A DNA stretch of 64,000 bases from Eubacterium sp. (GCA_017463985.1 JAFUEH010000024.1:1-64000); one strand, 5' to 3'. Numbered from the stretch's first letter, positions 16,997-28,286 are shown. Numbers and translations: made by a program. The notes: a model not told the origin generated them from the letters alone.

Positions 16997-17983
16997 GTGC
17001 GAAAGTACATAATCAAAAGATTGATATATTCTGTTATCATTCTGTTTTTTGTAGCGTTTATCATTTATGCATTAATGCGCTGCTTGCCGACCTCTTACGT
17101 GGAAGCTATGGCGCGTCAAAAGTCAATGGCGCCCGGCTCCAAGAGCTATGAGGAATGGCTGGAACAGCTGAACGCTATGTATAATATGGACAAGGGTATT
17201 GTGCCGGGCTTTTTTGCTTGGCTCGGCTCTGTGTTCAGAGGCGACTTCGGTGACAGCTGGCGCTGGACCGTACCGGTTGTAGAAAAGTTTAACGACGTTA
17301 TTTGGCTCTCCTTTACGATGGGTGCGATCTCCTTCGTGTTTGAGCTGCTGATCGCGATCCCGCTCGGCATTATCGCTGCTACGAAGCAGTATTCTAAGTC
17401 GGATTACGTGATCTCTATTATTGCGCTTGCCGGTATTTCGCTGCCGACCTTCTTCTTTGCTTCCTTGCTGAAGCTGCTGTTCTCGGTAAAACTCGGTTGG
17501 TTCGATCTGTACGGCTTAGTCGGCAGAAATTACGATTCGCTGAGTGCGGGCGGTCAGATTTTAGATAAAGCGCAGCACCTGGTGCTGCCGATCGTGACGC
17601 TGGTCGTTGTCAGCATGGGTTCGCTCATGCGTTATACGAGAACCAATATGCTTGAGGTTTTGAACGCTGATTATATCCGTACCGCCAGAGCAAAGGGCTT
17701 GTCGGAGCGTAAGGTTATTTACCATCATGCGTTCAGAAATACGCTGATTCCGATCGTGACGATCGTCGGCGGTTCCTTACCCGGCTTGTTCTCCGGCGCG
17801 CTGATTACCGAAACACTGTATTCCTTACCTGGTATCGGTTATACCGCTTATGAATCGATGGTATCCGGCGATATTCCGTTTTCAATGTTCTATATGGTAT
17901 TTTTGGCCATATTGACCTTGCTCGGCAACCTGATCTCTGACCTGCTGTATGCAGTGGTTGACCCGAGAGTACGTATTTCTTAA
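16997..17983 (+). CDS. oppB: Oligopeptide ABC transporter permease (OppB/DppB type)
   Basis: 328-aa membrane protein starting with GTG; GAGGTGAT (16983-16990) 6 nt upstream decides this start. About six membrane helices. Opening motif KYIIKRLIYSVIILF and the EAA loop (YIRTARAKGLSERKVIYHHAFRNTLIP) are characteristic of the BPD transporter inner-membrane family that pairs with OppC. The C-terminal block DLLYAVVDPRVRIS is also typical. Confidence 0.93.
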   Translation: MRKYIIKRLIYSVIILFFVAFIIYALMRCLPTSYVEAMARQKSMAPGSKSYEEWLEQLNAMYNMDKGIVPGFFAWLGSVFRGDFGDSWRWTVPVVEKFNDVIWLSFTMGAISFVFELLIAIPLGIIAATKQYSKSDYVISIIALAGISLPTFFFASLLKLLFSVKLGWFDLYGLVGRNYDSLSAGGQILDKAQHLVLPIVTLVVVSMGSLMRYTRTNMLEVLNADYIRTARAKGLSERKVIYHHAFRNTLIPIVTIVGGSLPGLFSGALITETLYSLPGIGYTAYESMVSGDIPFSMFYMVFLAILTLLGNLISDLLYAVVDPRVRIS

Positions 17984-18000
17984 GGAAGGAGGAAAAGAAC

Positions 18001-19566
18001 ATGAGTGAAAAAGAAAAAACCACTCCTTCTGTGGAAGAAGAAAAAAATAACGAAGAGCAGTATTCGTTAAATGATGACCGCCGTGTGAAGGTGCTGTCGC
18101 CCGGCACACTGGTGGCGAAGCGTTTCTTCAGAAACCGTCTTGCCGTTACCGGCTTGGTCATTCTGGTACTGATGTTTATCTTCTCCTTCGTCGGCGGTTT
18201 GATTTCTCCTTATAAGCAGGATCAGAAGTTTTACCGTACCGACGCGCAGACAAAGGATTATGCCGGCGTTGTTTTCAACGACGAATTCCGTTATTTTGTG
18301 AACGACAGCGATCTGTACGGCGCGGTCGCACAGGGTAAGACGCTCTTGGCGGTCAACGGTGCGCAGACCTCCTTTGTTTACGACGATGTGACTTATGATA
18401 TCGAAAATCCGCTGGAAAATGTGTATATTGTGAAGGTCGGTGGCGAAACCGTCGGTATTGCCAGCAAGGAGCTGGTCAATTCCTCTACCTCTAACGAAAG
18501 CTTTTCCTTTGACTTTACGTACAGTGCGTTGACGGCAACGCCGGGCAGTACCTTTGATTACGACGGTGCTACCTATACGGTTGACGCAGATAAGGTCATT
18601 TTTGACACCAACGGACAGGAAGTGGCTTATGTCAGCCAGTATATCGTCCGTGCGGTGATGGGCGATGTGTTTTTCTCCCGTGAGTTTAAGAATGAGCTGC
18701 TTGAAGCTATCGAAGCCGGTGCGGAATCCTTTGTTTATTCTGATGACACCGCTGCTGAAGGCGAGCAGGTAGAATACCTGATCAGCTATGATGCGCAAAA
18801 GAATTTATACGATATCAAGCAGGAAATCGATACGACCGTGTTCGATACCTACTCCTCTCCGTCCAAGCAGCATTGGCTCGGTACGGACCGTAACGGTATG
18901 GATATGCTGACCCGTCTGATGTATGGCGGCCGTATTTCACTGATCATCGGCTTTATCGTCGTGATCATCGAAACAGTGCTCGGTATTATCCTTGGCGGTA
19001 TCTCCGGCTACTTCGGCGGCTGGGTCGATAACCTGATCATGAGAATCGTGGATATTTTTTACTGTATTCCTTCCATGCCGATCATTATTATCATCGGTGC
19101 GGCGATGGACGCGGCTAACCTGCCGTCGCTGACGCGTATGATGTACCTAATGTTGATCTTGGGCTTCCTCGGCTGGCCGGGTATCGCCCGTATGGTCAGA
19201 GGACAGATCCTGTCTTTACGTGAGCAGGAATTCATGACGGCGACAGAGGCGACCGGTATTTCCGTTTCAAGACGTATTTTCAAGCACTTGATCCCCAACG
19301 TAGTGCCGCAGCTGATCGTTATTATGACGATGGGTCTTGGCGATACCATTATTATGGAGGCTACGCTTTCCTTCCTCGGTCTCGGCGTAAGGTTCCCGTT
19401 TGCTTCCTGGGGTAATATTATCAACGACGTTAACAATGTATTTGTATTAACACATTATTGGTTTATTTGGATTCCGGCCGGCGTGCTGCTGCTGGCGACC
19501 GTATTGGCCTTCAATATTGTAGGCGACGGTCTGCGGGATGCGTTTGATCCGAAGATGAAGCGATAA
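18001..19566 (+). CDS. oppC: Oligopeptide ABC transporter permease (OppC type) with a large extracytoplasmic insertion
   Basis: 521 aa, against about 300 for usual OppC proteins. TM1 is near residues 46-66. A soluble stretch of about 200 residues follows, before the conserved loop HWLGTDRNGMDMLTRLMYGGRISL (about residue 285). The remaining helices and the EAA loop (EFMTATEATGISVSRRIFKHLIPN) are normal. The insertion is rich in Asp, Thr and Tyr, faces outward, and has no recognised domain. AAGGAAGGAGG is a strong ribosome site 6-7 nt before the ATG. 17 nt after oppB. Confidence 0.92.
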   Translation: MSEKEKTTPSVEEEKNNEEQYSLNDDRRVKVLSPGTLVAKRFFRNRLAVTGLVILVLMFIFSFVGGLISPYKQDQKFYRTDAQTKDYAGVVFNDEFRYFVNDSDLYGAVAQGKTLLAVNGAQTSFVYDDVTYDIENPLENVYIVKVGGETVGIASKELVNSSTSNESFSFDFTYSALTATPGSTFDYDGATYTVDADKVIFDTNGQEVAYVSQYIVRAVMGDVFFSREFKNELLEAIEAGAESFVYSDDTAAEGEQVEYLISYDAQKNLYDIKQEIDTTVFDTYSSPSKQHWLGTDRNGMDMLTRLMYGGRISLIIGFIVVIIETVLGIILGGISGYFGGWVDNLIMRIVDIFYCIPSMPIIIIIGAAMDAANLPSLTRMMYLMLILGFLGWPGIARMVRGQILSLREQEFMTATEATGISVSRRIFKHLIPNVVPQLIVIMTMGLGDTIIMEATLSFLGLGVRFPFASWGNIINDVNNVFVLTHYWFIWIPAGVLLLATVLAFNIVGDGLRDAFDPKMKR

Positions 19567-19579
19567 GGAGGCGGAGATC

Positions 19580-20732
<1,153 letters not shown>

Positions 20733-20740
<8 letters not shown>

Positions 20741-21773
20741 GAACAAACTGACCATTGATAATAGCTTTGTTCCGGTTGAATATGATCCCCAGTATATTCT
20801 TCAGGTAAACGCACTGAAAAAATACTTTCCGATCAAGGACGGTATGATTGCCAAGACCGTAGGCTATGTGAAAGCGGTTGACGGTGTTACTTTTAATCTT
20901 AAGCGCGGTACTACCATGGGACTGGTTGGCGAATCAGGCTGCGGTAAAACGACGACAGGCCGTACCATTTTAAGGCTGTCTGGTGAAAAGAGCGGCGGTC
21001 AGGTACTCTTTAACGGTAAAGAGGTATATGACTTTACCAGTAAAGAGATGCACGATATGCGCACGAAGATGCAGATCATTTTCCAAGATCCGTTCTCATC
21101 ACTTTCACCGAGACTGCCGATCGGTGAGATCATCGGTGAAGCTGTTCGTGAACACAAGCTGGTTCCAAAAGAGGAATTCAACGATTATATTGATCAGGTC
21201 ATGGATAACTGCGGTTTGCAGCCGTTTCATAAGGATCGTTATCCGCACGAGTTTTCAGGCGGTCAGCGTCAGCGAATCTGTATTGCCAGAGCGCTGGCAC
21301 TGAATCCGGAGTTCGTCGTTTGTGACGAGCCGGTATCGGCGCTGGACGTTTCTATTCAGGCACAGATCATCAACCTGCTGCGCGATCTGCAGGAAAAGTT
21401 TAATTTGACCTATCTGTTCATTTCGCACGACCTGTCAGTAGTGGAGCATATCTCGGATACCGTCGGCGTTATGTATCTTGGCAATCTGGTGGAATACGGC
21501 GAAACAGCGGATATCTTTAATAATCCGCTTCACCCGTATACCAAGGCGCTTTTCTCTGCGATCCCGATTCCTGACCCGACGGTAAAGATGAAGCGTATCG
21601 TGCTGGAGGGTTCTATTCCTTCGCCGGCTAATCCTCCGGAGGGCTGTAAGTTCCACACGCGCTGCGCTAATTGTATGGAAATCTGTAAGCATCAGGCGCC
21701 GGAGCAGAAGGAAATCGAACCCGGTCACTACGTTGTTTGTCATCTCTATGATGATGTCAAGGCCAGTGAGTAA
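20733..21773 (+). CDS. oppF: Oligopeptide ABC transporter ATP-binding protein (OppF type)
   Basis: 346 aa. Start ATG 20733, chosen because AGGGAGGCG (20717-20725) precedes it; the in-frame ATG 20706 lies within oppD without a ribosome site. Walker A GESGCGKT, signature FSGGQRQRI, Walker [14 protein letters not shown]-loop SHDLS. The OppF-type C-terminus has [14 protein letters not shown]. Pairs with OppD as the heterodimeric motor. Start overlaps oppD stop by 8 nt, so translation is coupled. Confidence 0.93.
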
Positions 21774-21774
21774 T

Positions 21775-22074
21775 ATGGCAAAGCATTATTATCAAGAGGA
21801 CGACGGCAGGACCGTGGTGGATATGAGCGGTGTGGAACGTACGCCGCTGCTGATACCGCGTCTGCGCAAAAATGAAAAGAAAGCGGTCATCAGCGATCCT
21901 GAGGAGCAGCCGGAGGAAGGGGAGGATAAGCCCTGGCTGGCTTCAGAAGGAAAGCTGAATAAGCAGGAACGCCGCTGGTTCATTAACGGTGCGCTCGGTG
22001 CGACGGCCGCGATCGCTGCGGTTTACCTGGTTGCCGCCTTCCTGTTCATATTTATATTGACGAAGGTCTTATAA
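21775..22074 (+). CDS. 99-aa single-TM protein at the end of the first opp operon
   Basis: Starts 1 nt after the oppF stop. The N-terminal 70 residues are hydrophilic and charged, with a Pro/Glu/Asp-rich middle; one membrane helix lies at residues about 73-97, with almost nothing after it. The longer frame from 21733 is inside oppF and lacks a ribosome site. No family recognised. Its place inside the operon before the terminator suggests a small accessory subunit of the transporter, which is inference from position only. Confidence 0.65.
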   Translation: MAKHYYQEDDGRTVVDMSGVERTPLLIPRLRKNEKKAVISDPEEQPEEGEDKPWLASEGKLNKQERRWFINGALGATAAIAAVYLVAAFLFIFILTKVL

Positions 22075-22083
22075 GTGTACACG

Positions 22084-22115
22084 AAAGAGCTGACTTAGCA
22101 GTCAGCTCTTTTTGT
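22084..22115 (+). terminator. Terminator of the first opp operon
   Basis: 12-bp perfect stem AAAGAGCTGACT/AGTCAGCTCTTT (22084-22095/22100-22111) with TAGC loop and T-run. Confidence 0.85.
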
Positions 22116-22120
22116 ATGCC

Positions 22121-22170
22121 ACTGTTGAAAGCGTTTGCTTTAATGTGCTAACACTCTACACTTCAACAGT
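22121..22170. promoter_or_regulatory. Inverted repeat upstream of the second opp operon
   Basis: ACTGTTGAA (22121-22129) and TTCAACAGT (22162-22170) form a 9-bp inverted repeat with a 32-nt gap. A half-site-like GTGTTGAA recurs at the promoter -35 (22183-22190). Possible operator; the binding protein is unknown. Confidence 0.35.
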
Positions 22171-22184
22171 TTAAAATATTAGTG

Positions 22185-22213
22185 TTGAAAATCGAATTCA
22201 TTTATGCTATAAT
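22185..22213 (+). promoter_or_regulatory. Promoter of the second opp operon
   Basis: TTGAAA (22185-22190), 17-bp spacer, TATAAT (22208-22213) with TGC extended -10. Leader about 30 nt. Confidence 0.7.
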
Positions 22214-22248
22214 ACAGAACATAGTTTAAATGGAATGGTAGGATGAAT

Positions 22249-23178
22249 ATGAATTCAAAGACAGTTTTATACATATTAAAACGTATTTTGCTGGCGATTT
22301 TCACGGTATGGGTGGTTATCACCGTTACCTTTTTCGTCATGCACGCGGTTCCCGGCGGCCCGTTCGTCGGTGAAAAGGCTACTACACCGGCTGTGCAGGC
22401 CGCTATGGAAGCAAAATACGGCTTGGACAAACCGTTGTTTGAGCAGTATACAACATATCTCAAGGATATCGTGACGAAATTTGACTTTGGTCCGTCGTTA
22501 AAGCAACGCGGCAGAATGGTCGTTGACGTTATCATGGACGGTATGAAAACCTCGTTAAAGCTCGGTCTGATTGCAGCGGCGATCTCTACGGTGATCGGCG
22601 TGGTGCTCGGCGCGGTTGCCGCGCTGCGCCGTAATAAGCTGATTGACCGCGTTATCATGGTGATCACGACTGCTTTTGTATCTATGCCGTCTTTCATTAT
22701 GGGCTCGCTGCTGCTGGCTTTGTTTGCCATTACTTGGAAGCTGCTGCCTGCTAACGGCGCTGCGTCCGGTGGCTTGGTCTTGCCGGTGGTTACGTTGGCG
22801 CTCTATCCAATGGCCTATATTACCCGACTGACCCGTTCCTCTATGCTGGACGTGCTCGGTCAGGATTATATTAGGACGGCAAAGGCAAAGGGCGTTTCCG
22901 GTAAACGGATCATCTTTGGCCATGCGCTGAAAAACTCCTTGATCCCTGTGCTGACCTACCTCGGTCCGATGCTGGCGTATATCGTTACCGGTTCCTTGGT
23001 CGTAGAGCAGATTTTTGCGGTCCCCGGTATCGGCAGAGCTTTCGTCAGCTCTATTACCAACCGTGATTACCCGATGATCATGGGTACCACGATCTTTTTG
23101 GCAGCACTGATCGTCATTATGAATCTGGTAACGGATATCCTCTATAAAGTGGTAGATCCGCGTATTACGTTGGAGTAG
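22249..23178 (+). CDS. oppB: Oligopeptide ABC transporter permease (OppB/DppB type), second copy
   Basis: 309 aa from ATG 22249, which has TAGGA 5-6 nt upstream; ATG 22243, two codons earlier, is the alternative. Six predicted helices, opening VLYILKRILLAIFTVWV, EAA loop YIRTAKAKGVSGKRIIFGHALKN and C-terminal DILYKVVDPRITLE are family hallmarks. First gene of the second transporter operon. Divergent enough from the copy at 16997 to be a separate system rather than a recent duplicate. Confidence 0.92.
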   Translation: MNSKTVLYILKRILLAIFTVWVVITVTFFVMHAVPGGPFVGEKATTPAVQAAMEAKYGLDKPLFEQYTTYLKDIVTKFDFGPSLKQRGRMVVDVIMDGMKTSLKLGLIAAAISTVIGVVLGAVAALRRNKLIDRVIMVITTAFVSMPSFIMGSLLLALFAITWKLLPANGAASGGLVLPVVTLALYPMAYITRLTRSSMLDVLGQDYIRTAKAKGVSGKRIIFGHALKNSLIPVLTYLGPMLAYIVTGSLVVEQIFAVPGIGRAFVSSITNRDYPMIMGTTIFLAALIVIMNLVTDILYKVVDPRITLE

Positions 23179-23190
23179 GGAGAAGGCAGC

Positions 23191-24249
23191 ATGAAGAAGA
23201 AAAAATTTACCTTTCACGTTGACCTGGATATGTTTATCCCGGCAACGGATAAAGAAAAAGAATATATGGTACAGATGCGCCCGTCGACTACTTTTTTCAA
23301 GGACGGCGTGAAGCGCTTGTATAAAAATAAGGTGGCGTTTGTCAGCCTGATTGTTATCGTTTTGATCACTGTTGCCAGCATTGTCGTACCCATGTTTTGG
23401 CCTTATTCTTATGAGGATCAGCTGGGTGTTTCTGCCGGTTCATCGGTTGACGCCTCTTATAATAATTTGCATCCGTTTGAATACGGTGCGACGGAACAAA
23501 AGCGTATTGATGACGGCGAAAAGATTTTTCCGCACGTTTTCGGTACGGATTCCGCCGGCAGAGATTATTTTATCCGCGTGTTGTACGGAACAAGAGTTTC
23601 GCTGGCTGTCGGCTTTTTTGCCAGCGTGATTGTGCTGTTGATCGGTACGCTGATCGGCTCGATTTCAGGCTATTTCGGCGGCAAGGTCGATCTGATCATT
23701 ATGCGCTTTGTGGATATTATCTATTCCTTGCCGGATATGCTGATGGTTATTCTGCTTTCCACAGTGCTGAAAATGACCCTCACGCCTGTGATCGCCGGTA
23801 CTGCGCTGGCTAAGATCGGCGCCAATATTATCAGCCTGTTCATTGTATTTGCTTTGTTGTATTGGGTCAGTATGTCGCGTCTCATCAGAGGACAGATTCT
23901 GTCTTTGCGTGAGCAGGAATATGTGCTTTCTGCTCGTGTAACCGGTGCAAAGGGCAAGTGGATCATTGTGAAGCATCTGATTCCTAACTGTATCAGCGTC
24001 GTGATTATTTCTGCTGCGCTGCAGATTCCGTCTGCTATCTTTACGGAAAGCTATCTTTCCTTCCTCGGTCTTGGCGTCAATGCGCCGATGCCGTCGCTCG
24101 GTTCACTGGCCTCAGAAGCCTTGAACGGCCTGAGCAGTTATCCGTATCGCTTGGTCATTCCGGCCATCGTTATTTCATTGATCGTATTGAGCCTCAATCT
24201 GTTCGGAGACGGCCTACGCGACGCCTTCGACCCGAAGCTGAATAATTAA
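23191..24249 (+). CDS. oppC: Oligopeptide ABC transporter permease (OppC type), second copy
   Basis: 352 aa. A 40-residue cytosolic N-terminus precedes TM1, then an extracytoplasmic loop of about 60 residues, much shorter than the one in the first operon, leads to the conserved HVFGTDSAGRDYFIRVLYGTRVSL block. EAA loop EYVLSARVTGAKGKWIIVKHLIPN. GTAGGGAG upstream of the ATG; 12 nt after oppB. Confidence 0.92.
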   Translation: MKKKKFTFHVDLDMFIPATDKEKEYMVQMRPSTTFFKDGVKRLYKNKVAFVSLIVIVLITVASIVVPMFWPYSYEDQLGVSAGSSVDASYNNLHPFEYGATEQKRIDDGEKIFPHVFGTDSAGRDYFIRVLYGTRVSLAVGFFASVIVLLIGTLIGSISGYFGGKVDLIIMRFVDIIYSLPDMLMVILLSTVLKMTLTPVIAGTALAKIGANIISLFIVFALLYWVSMSRLIRGQILSLREQEYVLSARVTGAKGKWIIVKHLIPNCISVVIISAALQIPSAIFTESYLSFLGLGVNAPMPSLGSLASEALNGLSSYPYRLVIPAIVISLIVLSLNLFGDGLRDAFDPKLNN

Positions 24250-24261
24250 GGAGGGTTTGGT

Positions 24262-25281
24262 ATGGCATTACTGGAAGTAAAAAACCTGCGCACCTCCTTC
24301 TTTACGGATGCCGGTGAGGTGAAGGCAGTCAACGATATTTCCTTTTCGCTCGATCGCGGCAAGGTGCTTGGTATCGTTGGTGAATCCGGCTCCGGTAAGT
24401 CGGTAACGGCTTATTCGATTATGCAAATACTGGCCAGCACCGGCAAGATCGTCGGCGGCTCTGTGAAGCTGGACGGCCAGGAGCTTGTCGGCGCCGGTGA
24501 AAAGGTCATGAAAACCGTTCGCGGTAATAAGATCTCTATTATATTCCAAGACCCGATGACCTCGCTGAATCCTACCTATACGGTGGGCAGACAGCTGATG
24601 GAGGCCATTATGCTGCATACAGACCGTAACCGTAAGGAAGCTTACGACAGAGCGGTAGAAATGCTGCGGCTGGTCAATATTAATGAACCTGAAAAGCGTA
24701 TGAAACAGTATCCGTTTGAGCATTCGGGCGGTATGCGCCAGCGTGTCATGATCGCAATGGCGCTTGCTTGTGAGCCGGATATTTTAATCGCGGATGAGCC
24801 GACAACGGCACTGGACGTGACGATTCAGGCACAGATACTGGAGCTGATGACGAACCTGCAAAAAGAGCTCGGCATGGCGATCATTATGATCACGCATGAC
24901 CTCGGCGTTGTTGCGCAGCTTTGTGACGAGGTGATCGTTATGTATGCCGGCTCCATCTGTGAGCAGGGAACAGCAGACGAGATTTTCTATAACCCTTGCC
25001 ATGAATACACGAAGGGTCTGATGCGCTCCATCCCGACGGCTGATACTGCCGGTCAGAAGCTGAAGCCGATTACCGGTACGCCGATCGACCTGCTGAATAT
25101 GCCGGAGGGCTGTCCCTTCGCACCGCGTTGTGATAATGCAATGAAAATCTGTATTCATCACCGTGCAGAGCGTATGTTGATTAATGAAAACCATGCCGCT
25201 ACCTGCTGGATGAACGTCAAGCAGGCGTTAGAAAACGGTGAAATGGAAATTGATGAGGAAGGCGGTGACTTAGATGAGTGA
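24262..25281 (+). CDS. oppD: Oligopeptide ABC transporter ATP-binding protein (OppD type), second copy
   Basis: 339 aa. Walker A GESGSGKS near residue 39, signature HSGGMRQRV, Walker [10 protein letters not shown]-loop THDLG, and C-terminal cysteine block [14 protein letters not shown]. It lacks the 50-residue basic N-terminal extension of the first copy. AAGGAGGG upstream of the ATG. Stop overlaps the next start by 8 nt (ATGAGTGA). Confidence 0.93.
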   Translation: MALLEVKNLRTSFFTDAGEVKAVNDISFSLDRGKVLGIVGESGSGKSVTAYSIMQILASTGKIVGGSVKLDGQELVGAGEKVMKTVRGNKISIIFQDPMTSLNPTYTVGRQLMEAIMLHTDRNRKEAYDRAVEMLRLVNINEPEKRMKQYPFEHSGGMRQRVMIAMALACEPDILIADEPTTALDVTIQAQILELMTNLQKELGMAIIMITHDLGVVAQLCDEVIVMYAGSICEQGTADEIFYNPCHEYTKGLMRSIPTADTAGQKLKPITGTPIDLLNMPEGCPFAPRCDNAMKICIHHRAERMLINENHAATCWMNVKQALENGEMEIDEEGGDLDE

Positions 25282-26257
25282 AAACCATCCTCTTATTGAA
25301 GTAAAGGATTTAAAGGAATATTTTGATATCAGCACCGGTATGTTCCGTTCTAGGCCGCTGAAGGCAGTGGACGGCGTTTCGTTCTCTATTAATAAGGGAG
25401 AAACGCTTGGCCTTGTCGGTGAATCCGGCTGCGGTAAGACGACGGTCGGCAGAACGATCCTGCACCTTTATAAGCCTACCGGCGGTGAGATTTGGTACGA
25501 CGGTAAGCAGATTAAAACCAAGAGCGACATCAAGGAATTCCGCAAAAAAGCAACGATGGTATTTCAAGATCCGTATTCCTCGCTTAACCCGCGTATGACG
25601 GTCTCCGATATCATCGGTGAGCCGCTGGATGTCCATAAGCTCTATGAAACGAAGAAGGAAAGAGAAGAAAAAATCCTTCAGTTTATGGATTATGTCGGAC
25701 TGAATAGCGAACACGCTGCGCGTTATGCACACGAATTCTCCGGCGGTCAGCGTCAGCGTATCGGTATTGCGCGTGCTTTGGCCGTTGATCCTGACTTTAT
25801 TGTTTGTGATGAACCAGTGTCGGCACTGGACGTTTCGATTCAGGCACAGGTTATCAATATGTTTGATGAGCTGCAGGATAAGCTGGGTTTAACGTATTTA
25901 TTTATTGCGCATGACCTGTTGGTTGTCCGCCATATATCGGACAGAATAGCTGTCATGTATCTTGGCCATGTCGTCGAGCTGGCGCCGGCGGCCGAAATTT
26001 ATGACCGTCCGCTCCATCCGTATTCCAAATCGCTGCTGTCCGCTGTGCCGGTGCCTGATCCTAAGATCGCCCGTGCCAATCAGCGTATTGTACTGAACGG
26101 TGATATTCCTAGCCCCTTGAATGCACCTTCCGGCTGCCCGTTTAGAACGCGTTGCCGCTATGCAACGGAAAAATGTGCTGAGAGTATGCCTGAATTTAAA
26201 GAGGTGGAAACCGGCCACTTTGTTGCCTGCCACCGTCTGGCCGAAATTAACGATTAG
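25274..26257 (+). CDS. oppF: Oligopeptide ABC transporter ATP-binding protein (OppF type), second copy
   Basis: 327 aa. Walker A GESGCGKT near residue 50, signature FSGGQRQRI, Walker [13 protein letters not shown] and H-loop AHDLL (usually SHDL). The C-terminus has [14 protein letters not shown]. Translationally coupled to oppD by 8 nt overlap. Followed by the second two-hairpin module and then the binding-protein gene. Confidence 0.93.
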   Translation: MSENHPLIEVKDLKEYFDISTGMFRSRPLKAVDGVSFSINKGETLGLVGESGCGKTTVGRTILHLYKPTGGEIWYDGKQIKTKSDIKEFRKKATMVFQDPYSSLNPRMTVSDIIGEPLDVHKLYETKKEREEKILQFMDYVGLNSEHAARYAHEFSGGQRQRIGIARALAVDPDFIVCDEPVSALDVSIQAQVINMFDELQDKLGLTYLFIAHDLLVVRHISDRIAVMYLGHVVELAPAAEIYDRPLHPYSKSLLSAVPVPDPKIARANQRIVLNGDIPSPLNAPSGCPFRTRCRYATEKCAESMPEFKEVETGHFVACHRLAEIND

Positions 26258-26265
26258 TTGCCTGC

Positions 26266-26342
26266 AAAAAGGCCGGCCTTTTTATGATGTGATTCTCACA
26301 TCATAATGTCCTTAACGGTAAACCGCACGGTATTTGCCGTGC
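26266..26342. repeat. Two-hairpin module, copy 2, with an extra stem
   Basis: AAAAAGGCC/GGCCTTTTT (26266-26283) is followed directly by ATGATGTGA-TTC-TCACATCAT (26284-26304), the same layout as at 14385-14425. A third stem GCACGG/CCGTGC (26325-26330/26337-26342) lies 38 nt before the binding-protein start. Confidence 0.65.
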
Positions 26343-26379
26343 AGAAAATATTTTTCATTTTAAGAAAGGAATGGTAAAA

Positions 26380-28203
26380 ATGAAAATGAAAAGATTAGTT
26401 GCTGTATTATTAGCTTTGGCGCTTGTTTTCAGCTTTGCTGCTTGCGCAAAGAAAAGTGACAGCAACACTGCGAAAAATTCAATCGCAGTATGTCTGGCCA
26501 CCGAGCCTGACACCATTGACCCGGCTCTCAACTCTGCAGTTGACGGCGCAACCATGATCGCTCACCTTTTCTCCGGTCTTGCTAAGTGGGACCAGGACGA
26601 TAGCGGTAAGCTTGTCATCGTTCCCGACGCAGCAGAAGAGCTTGTGGAAGGCGTTGAAAACGCTGACGGTACTGTTACCTACACCTACACCCTCAGAGAT
26701 GGCCTTAAGTGGTCTGACGGTCAGGACGTTACTGCTCAGGACTTCGTATTTGCCTGGAACAGAGCGGCTTCTCCGGATTTGGCTGCTGACTACGGTTATA
26801 TGTTTGAGGTAGTTGACGGCTATGAAGCTATGTGGGAAATGGATGATGCAGAAAACCTCATCAATCCTGACGCAAAGCTGAATGTGGAAGCACCGGACGA
26901 CAAGACGATCGTCGTAACGCTTGCTAACGCTGTTACTTACTGGAACGAGCTGCTCGCTTTCCCGAGCTACTTCCCGGTACGTGAGGATGTTGTAGCGAAT
27001 GAGTCTTGGGCAACTGATCCGTCTACTTATGTTTGTAACGGTCTGTACACGATCTCTGACTGGCAGCACAACTCCGTCATCACCCTGAAGAAGAACGAAA
27101 ATCATCCTGACGCCGCTGAGGTGACCATGGAACAGATCGAGTTCTATCTTTCCGATGACGCTAACAACCAGCTCACGAACTTCAAGAACGGCGACTGGAA
27201 GCTGATCGACGATGTTCCGACGAACGAGATCGCTTCTATTAAAGAAGAATTCCCGACTGAATTCTACAACGTTGGCCAGCTTGGTACTTATTATGTATGC
27301 TGGAACATCAACGAGGATATCCTTCCTGCTGACAGCACCCTGACCGGCGTTGAGGCTGAAAATGCGAAGGCTGAAATCAGACAGGCTATCTCTCTGCTGA
27401 TCGACCGTAACTACATCATCGACAACATTGCGCAGGGCGGCCAGATTCCGGCTTCCTCCTTCGTAGCAATGGGCCTTACCGATGCAGACGGCGTTACCCA
27501 GTTCTATGAGAACACCGGTGTCAGCACTGAGTTCACCGGCTATTTCAATGCTTCTGCTGATGCGCTTGAGGACAACTTCGCCAGCGCAATCGAAACCTTA
27601 AAGAAGTACTATGACTATGACGAGGCTACCGGCAAGTTCACTAACTTCCCAGAGATGACCTATCTCTACAACACGAACGAAGCTCACCAGGCTATCGGTG
27701 AATACATCCAGTCTGCTCTTGCAAATGTTGGTATCAGCATGAGCATGGAGAATCAGGAATGGGCTACCTTCCTGAACACCCGTAAGGACGGTAACTATTC
27801 TATCGCCCGTAACGGCTGGCTGGCTGACTACAATGACCCGATCAGCTTCCTGGATATGTGGACGACCGCTTCCGGTAACAACGACATTCAGTACGGTAAG
27901 GGCGACCATGCCGCTCTCGCTGCTTATAGCTTAGACCTGACGGATCTTGGCTATGACACCAAGGTTGAAAACGGCACTTGGGCTGAGACTTATGATGTGC
28001 TGATTTCTACCATCAAGAGCTGCACGGATACAGATACCCGTTATGCGCTGATGCACAGAGCTGAGGATATGCTGATGGCTACCGGTTGTATCACCCCGAT
28101 CTATTACTACACGGATCTTTATATGCTTGATGATTCCGTACAGGGCTTCTTCTCCAATCCTCTTGGTTACAAGTACTTCATGTACTGCACCTACGCTGAC
28201 TAA
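26380..28203 (+). CDS. oppA: Oligopeptide ABC transporter substrate-binding lipoprotein (SBP family 5), second copy
   Basis: 607 aa from ATG 26380; AAAGGA (26365-26370) touches ATG 26371, which is therefore rejected. Lipobox FAAC with Cys22. Family-5 features: EPDTIDPALNSAVDGA, the GLKWSDGQDVTAQDFVFAWNRAASP block, and the C-terminal WLADYNDPISFLDMW. This last and the overall length resemble OppA/DppA more closely than the longer protein at 14520. Last gene of the second operon, behind a hairpin module, so it may also be transcribed on its own. Confidence 0.92.
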   Translation: MKMKRLVAVLLALALVFSFAACAKKSDSNTAKNSIAVCLATEPDTIDPALNSAVDGATMIAHLFSGLAKWDQDDSGKLVIVPDAAEELVEGVENADGTVTYTYTLRDGLKWSDGQDVTAQDFVFAWNRAASPDLAADYGYMFEVVDGYEAMWEMDDAENLINPDAKLNVEAPDDKTIVVTLANAVTYWNELLAFPSYFPVREDVVANESWATDPSTYVCNGLYTISDWQHNSVITLKKNENHPDAAEVTMEQIEFYLSDDANNQLTNFKNGDWKLIDDVPTNEIASIKEEFPTEFYNVGQLGTYYVCWNINEDILPADSTLTGVEAENAKAEIRQAISLLIDRNYIIDNIAQGGQIPASSFVAMGLTDADGVTQFYENTGVSTEFTGYFNASADALEDNFASAIETLKKYYDYDEATGKFTNFPEMTYLYNTNEAHQAIGEYIQSALANVGISMSMENQEWATFLNTRKDGNYSIARNGWLADYNDPISFLDMWTTASGNNDIQYGKGDHAALAAYSLDLTDLGYDTKVENGTWAETYDVLISTIKSCTDTDTRYALMHRAEDMLMATGCITPIYYYTDLYMLDDSVQGFFSNPLGYKYFMYCTYAD

Positions 28204-28235
28204 GCTACTGTAGCCGTAATACGGTAAAATAACGG

Positions 28236-28274
28236 ACAGGGTATCTTTGAGAAATCATTGATACCCTGTTTTTG
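28236..28274 (+). terminator. Terminator of the second opp operon
   Basis: 10-bp stem ACAGGGTATC/GATACCCTGT (28236-28245/28260-28269) then TTTTTG. Its right arm overlaps the next promoter's -35. Confidence 0.75.
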
Positions 28275-28286
28275 TTGTGCTATACT
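28258..28286 (+). promoter_or_regulatory. corA promoter embedded in the preceding terminator
   Basis: TTGATA (28258-28263), 17-bp spacer, TATACT (28281-28286) with TGC extended -10. Predicted start about 28293, only 7 nt before the ATG. Confidence 0.5.
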
